Below, one piece after another: positions 62,074 through 64,000 of a stretch of 64,000 nt of DNA. Source of the stretch: SG8-41 sp963699525 (lineage in GTDB: Bacteria; Pseudomonadota; Gammaproteobacteria; Burkholderiales; SG8-41); the NCBI GenBank assembly GCA_963699525.1, contig CAVOUI010000005.1, forward strand, positions 310,001 to 374,000, written 5' to 3'. The first letter of the stretch is position 1. Each line of letters begins with the position of its first letter. The position numbers were made by a program, and so were the translations under genes. Below the pieces are notes generated by a model that made no database searches, was not told where the DNA came from, and worked only from the letters and a program-made list of their open reading frames with translations.

Positions 62074-62728
62074 GGTGAGATCCCGGCCGGCGGCGGTGCA
62101 CGACCGTCGCGGGATGCAGCCGGATCGGCCGGTCGAGCACCGCCCCGCGGCGCTTGAGGATCCGCACCGCGAGGTCGCCCTCGCAGGTGTCGAGGGCGAG
62201 GCGCAGCGCGGCGGGCGACGCTTCGCCGGCAGCGCGCGGCGGGCGGAACAGGACGGCGAGCGCCTGGCTGCCCTCGGTTGCGAGCTGCAGGCGGCGCAAC
62301 TCGGGCCAGGCGATTTTCTCCGGCCAGGCGAGCACGGCGCCGCAGGCGTTCGAGCGCAGAGCCTGCTCGATGGCCCACAGGGTTTCGCGCGGCGAGCGCG
62401 TCTTCACGAGCAGCAGCCGCGCAAGGTCGATGCCCGCGGCCTGCAGCGCCGGTGCATACGGCAGGTACGGCGGAGCGATCCACGCCAGCCAGCGCCCGCG
62501 CGCCGACAGGCTCGCGAGCGCGGGCCCGAGGATGCGCAGCTCCCCGATCCCCTCGTGCTGCGGCAGGATCTCGGTCAGCGCCGCGGCCGGCCAGCCGCCG
62601 CCGGGGAGCTCCGCGTCGAGCGCGGGGAATCCCGTCGGCACGCCCGGCGTCGCGACGCTGCCCAATTGATTGCCGCGCCAGATGGCGGGGTGATTAAGGA
62701 CAGCACTGATAGGTAGAGGTGTAGCCAT
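62003..62728 (-). CDS. imuA: ImuA, SulA/RecA-like mutasome protein
   Basis: A 241-aa protein of the ImuA family, with RecA/SulA-like fold and required for DnaE2-dependent mutagenesis. 'PTGFPALDAELPGGGWPAAA', 'WLAWIAPPYLPYAPALQAAG' and 'ETLWAIEQALRSNACGAVLA' are typical. It starts 14 bases after the remnant Gp37/Gp68 gene and overlaps imuB by 71 bases. That overlap is longer than usual, so the C-terminal end may be altered. Confidence 0.93.
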   Translation of the reverse strand: MATPLPISAVLNHPAIWRGNQLGSVATPGVPTGFPALDAELPGGGWPAAALTEILPQHEGIGELRILGPALASLSARGRWLAWIAPPYLPYAPALQAAGIDLARLLLVKTRSPRETLWAIEQALRSNACGAVLAWPEKIAWPELRRLQLATEGSQALAVLFRPPRAAGEASPAALRLALDTCEGDLAVRILKRRGAVLDRPIRLHPATVVHRRRPGSHHAVDCALFPALPARIVPAGIGAL

Positions 62729-62742
62729 ATACCCATCAGCGA

Positions 62743-63174
62743 TTACGCTTCAGCTTGCAGAAAAACGGTCTTGGCGTGACCTGACAGCGCTGGTTGAAGC
62801 CGAGCGTCCGGATACTCGTTCCACGTCCGACCATCCAGCTTCCTGCCGGTTTTGCTTTTCCGCTTACCCCCCCACTGCTTGAAGAAGAAAGCAACGCCGG
62901 CTTCCAGGCACTGGTTGCGGATATCTCTCACCCACGCAGGATCAACTGGACGAGCCTTGGGACCGGATTCCCCGCCAACGATTACCCAATCAATCCCGGA
63001 GAGGTCGAGATTGTCTAATGGTCCAAGTAGGGGCTCCAGAGATAAGAATTTGATATGAGCACGGGTCTGGCGGAGGTGATCGATCCTGAAAGCATACTTC
63101 TGGTTCTCAACACTGACGCCCATCCAGATGTTTCGGCAGAGCGAATCAATTGAGTTTGTTCGGCTGCGTGCCAC
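62743..63174 (-). pseudogene. C-terminal half of a Gp37/Gp68 (DUF5131) protein
   Basis: Residues from 'LCRNIWMGVSVENQKYAFRI' through 'KFLSLEPLLGPLDNLDLSGI' and 'VIVGGESGPKARPVDPAWVR' to 'FFFKQWGGKRKSKTGRKLDG' match the C-terminal half of phage Gp37/Gp68-family (three-Cys-motif) proteins. The N-terminal half, about 100-130 residues with the CxxxCxxC-type motif, is absent. The upstream in-frame codons are the 3' end of tcmP read in another frame. GTG 63174 is a possible restart (143 aa). The region is AT-richer than its neighbours. The 14-base gap to imuA keeps it within the operon. Confidence 0.8.
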
Positions 63175-63913
63175 GATAACCGAGTCGTTCCATTCTTGTC
63201 GCATAGAAATTGGTGAGAAAACCGTCAAATGTTTCTTTCCGGGATTCTGCATTTCGCCACGCGTTTCTCCATTCTGGAGTTCCAACAAACTCATCCAATG
63301 TTTTGTTGTCCGATCGAATATAAACATGCTCGACGTTACGAGTGGCATCCATTCCGGTTGGAATGAGGATTAGAAAATCGACGTATAGCTCTGCTAGCTG
63401 TTCAATAGTCGAAAAGCGCAGATTTTCGAGCTTCCAGGGATCTGCGAAGCAGAATGTCAAAAATCTCTTCTTTGTTTTTCCATATTCACGAATTTCTCCT
63501 GCAATCTTTCGTATTTCTTCATTTGCATCACCTAAGATAAATCGAGTATCTGCATTGCCATAGTCTCGGCGAACGCGCTTTTCAAGCGCCGTGATTCTTT
63601 GAGAATCCTTCTCGCAAAAGATATATCGGTCAAACCTGTCGGGAATTTCAAGTGCCAAAAGAGGTGAAGCGAGCAGAATCCTGTTTGTATCTCTGACTGT
63701 CGATCGACCGCTTCCGGCAAATAAGTCCACGTAAACCCTGGCGTCCCATTTGCGCTTCATTGAGGTCGCAAATACTCTGGCATACCCTTGCAGCAATCGA
63801 TATTTTTGTTCTCCCCAAGGTCCGATTTCGGGGGCTACAAGTCCGTCATCGGCAGCGCGCTCATAACGCCCTGCCGCTGCGGATGATCCCGACTGCGATG
63901 CCCTCGATCGCAA
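63146..63913 (-). CDS. tcmP: Three-Cys-motif partner protein TcmP, truncated
   Basis: The open frame gives 255 aa. 'APEIGPWGEQKYRLLQGYAR', 'WDARVYVDLFAGSGRSTVRD', 'DRYIFCEKDSQRITALEKRV' and 'FLTNFYATRMERLGYRGTQP' mark TcmP, a protein encoded beside Gp37/Gp68-type genes. A SAM-methyltransferase-like fold (DLFAGSGRS) is suggested. It stops abruptly after GTQPNKLN, before the usual C-terminal block. The only in-frame start is TTG 63913 inside lexA. An ATG overlapping the lexA stop (ATGA, 63864-63861) is out of frame by one base, so a further indel at the 5' end is likely. AT-richer than its flanks. Confidence 0.75.
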   Translation of the reverse strand: MRSRASQSGSSAAAGRYERAADDGLVAPEIGPWGEQKYRLLQGYARVFATSMKRKWDARVYVDLFAGSGRSTVRDTNRILLASPLLALEIPDRFDRYIFCEKDSQRITALEKRVRRDYGNADTRFILGDANEEIRKIAGEIREYGKTKKRFLTFCFADPWKLENLRFSTIEQLAELYVDFLILIPTGMDATRNVEHVYIRSDNKTLDEFVGTPEWRNAWRNAESRKETFDGFLTNFYATRMERLGYRGTQPNKLN

Positions 63914-64000
63914 ATCCCTCGCGCCGCGGGTCCACCTCGATCGGTTTGAAGTCCGAGTTCTCCGGCAACAGCTGCACCCGGTTGCCGTTGCGCTTGTAGC
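63861..64000 (-). CDS. lexA: LexA repressor, C-terminal fragment (cut by window end)
   Basis: The last 45 residues, YKRNGNRVQLLPENSDFKPI through 'GFAIEGIAVGIIRSGRAL', match the C-terminal end of the LexA protease domain, just past its catalytic Lys. The N-terminal DNA-binding domain and cleavage site lie beyond position 64000. As first gene of lexA-(insert)-imuA-imuB-dnaE2 it implies SOS control of the whole - strand operon; the operator would be outside the window. Confidence 0.93.
   Translation of the reverse strand, partial: YKRNGNRVQLLPENSDFKPIEVDPRREGFAIEGIAVGIIRSGRAL

Noticed and set aside
62743..63913. A prophage, because of the phage-derived Gp37/Gp68 name
   Set aside because: No integrase, structural, lysis or attachment sequences are present; the family is widespread outside phages.

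Overview
This window looks like a chromosomal segment of a high-GC betaproteobacterium, most likely Burkholderiales-like. The str, S10, spc and alpha ribosomal clusters are joined without a break to tRNA-tufA-secE-nusG-rplKAJL-rpoBC. Both tuf copies are present. Three Bug-type (tripartite tricarboxylate transporter) periplasmic binding proteins, an expanded family in Bordetella/Burkholderia relatives, sit in the accessory part. No database search was run; all identities rest on reading motifs, lengths and gene order.

Layout. 1-2919: an SLC13-type permease, an unknown membrane protein and an SDR oxidoreductase. 3012-35636: the core gene-expression super-cluster, all on the + strand. It runs promoter, tRNA-Tyr/Gly/Thr, tufA, tRNA-Trp, secE-nusG, rplK-A-J-L, rpoB-rpoC, rpsL-rpsG-fusA-tufB, then the S10, spc and alpha operons, and ends at an intrinsic terminator after rplQ. 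35682-46277: mixed housekeeping and signalling genes, namely a 2OG-Fe(II) oxygenase, a SAM hydroxide adenosyltransferase with DUF488, an RMD1/DUF155 protein, an orphan MlaF-like ATPase, a Hanks kinase paired with a cyclase-like protein, Bug with MmgE/PrpD, DinB, and a small membrane protein with an outer-membrane barrel. 46261-57302: catabolic accessory genes, namely TauD, Bug, a 4,5-dihydroxyphthalate-decarboxylase-like protein, two divergent enolase-superfamily enzymes, a Bug-AtuA-DUF4387-binding-protein operon, cupin, lipoprotein, LuxR regulator and DUF1059. 57463-64000 (- strand): an SOS mutagenesis cassette lexA-(tcmP-gp37/68 remnant)-imuA-imuB-dnaE2.

Three things stand out. (1) The lexA-imuA-imuB-dnaE2 cassette carries an AT-richer insert holding a truncated TcmP and the C-terminal half of its Gp37/Gp68 'three-Cys' partner, apparently joined by a deletion. 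(2) Several ribosomal proteins carry long low-complexity Ala/Pro/Lys tails, most strikingly a 75-residue N-terminal extension on L5. (3) Reading frames are broken by single-base indels at about ten sites, almost all +1 and most in short homopolymers. They include two in the essential rplC and four in one AtuA-like gene. This pattern points to sequence or assembly error rather than real pseudogenes, so broken genes here are described as if intact.

No stretch longer than 300 bases lacks a gene. No CRISPR array, complete insertion sequence, integrase or rRNA gene was seen.
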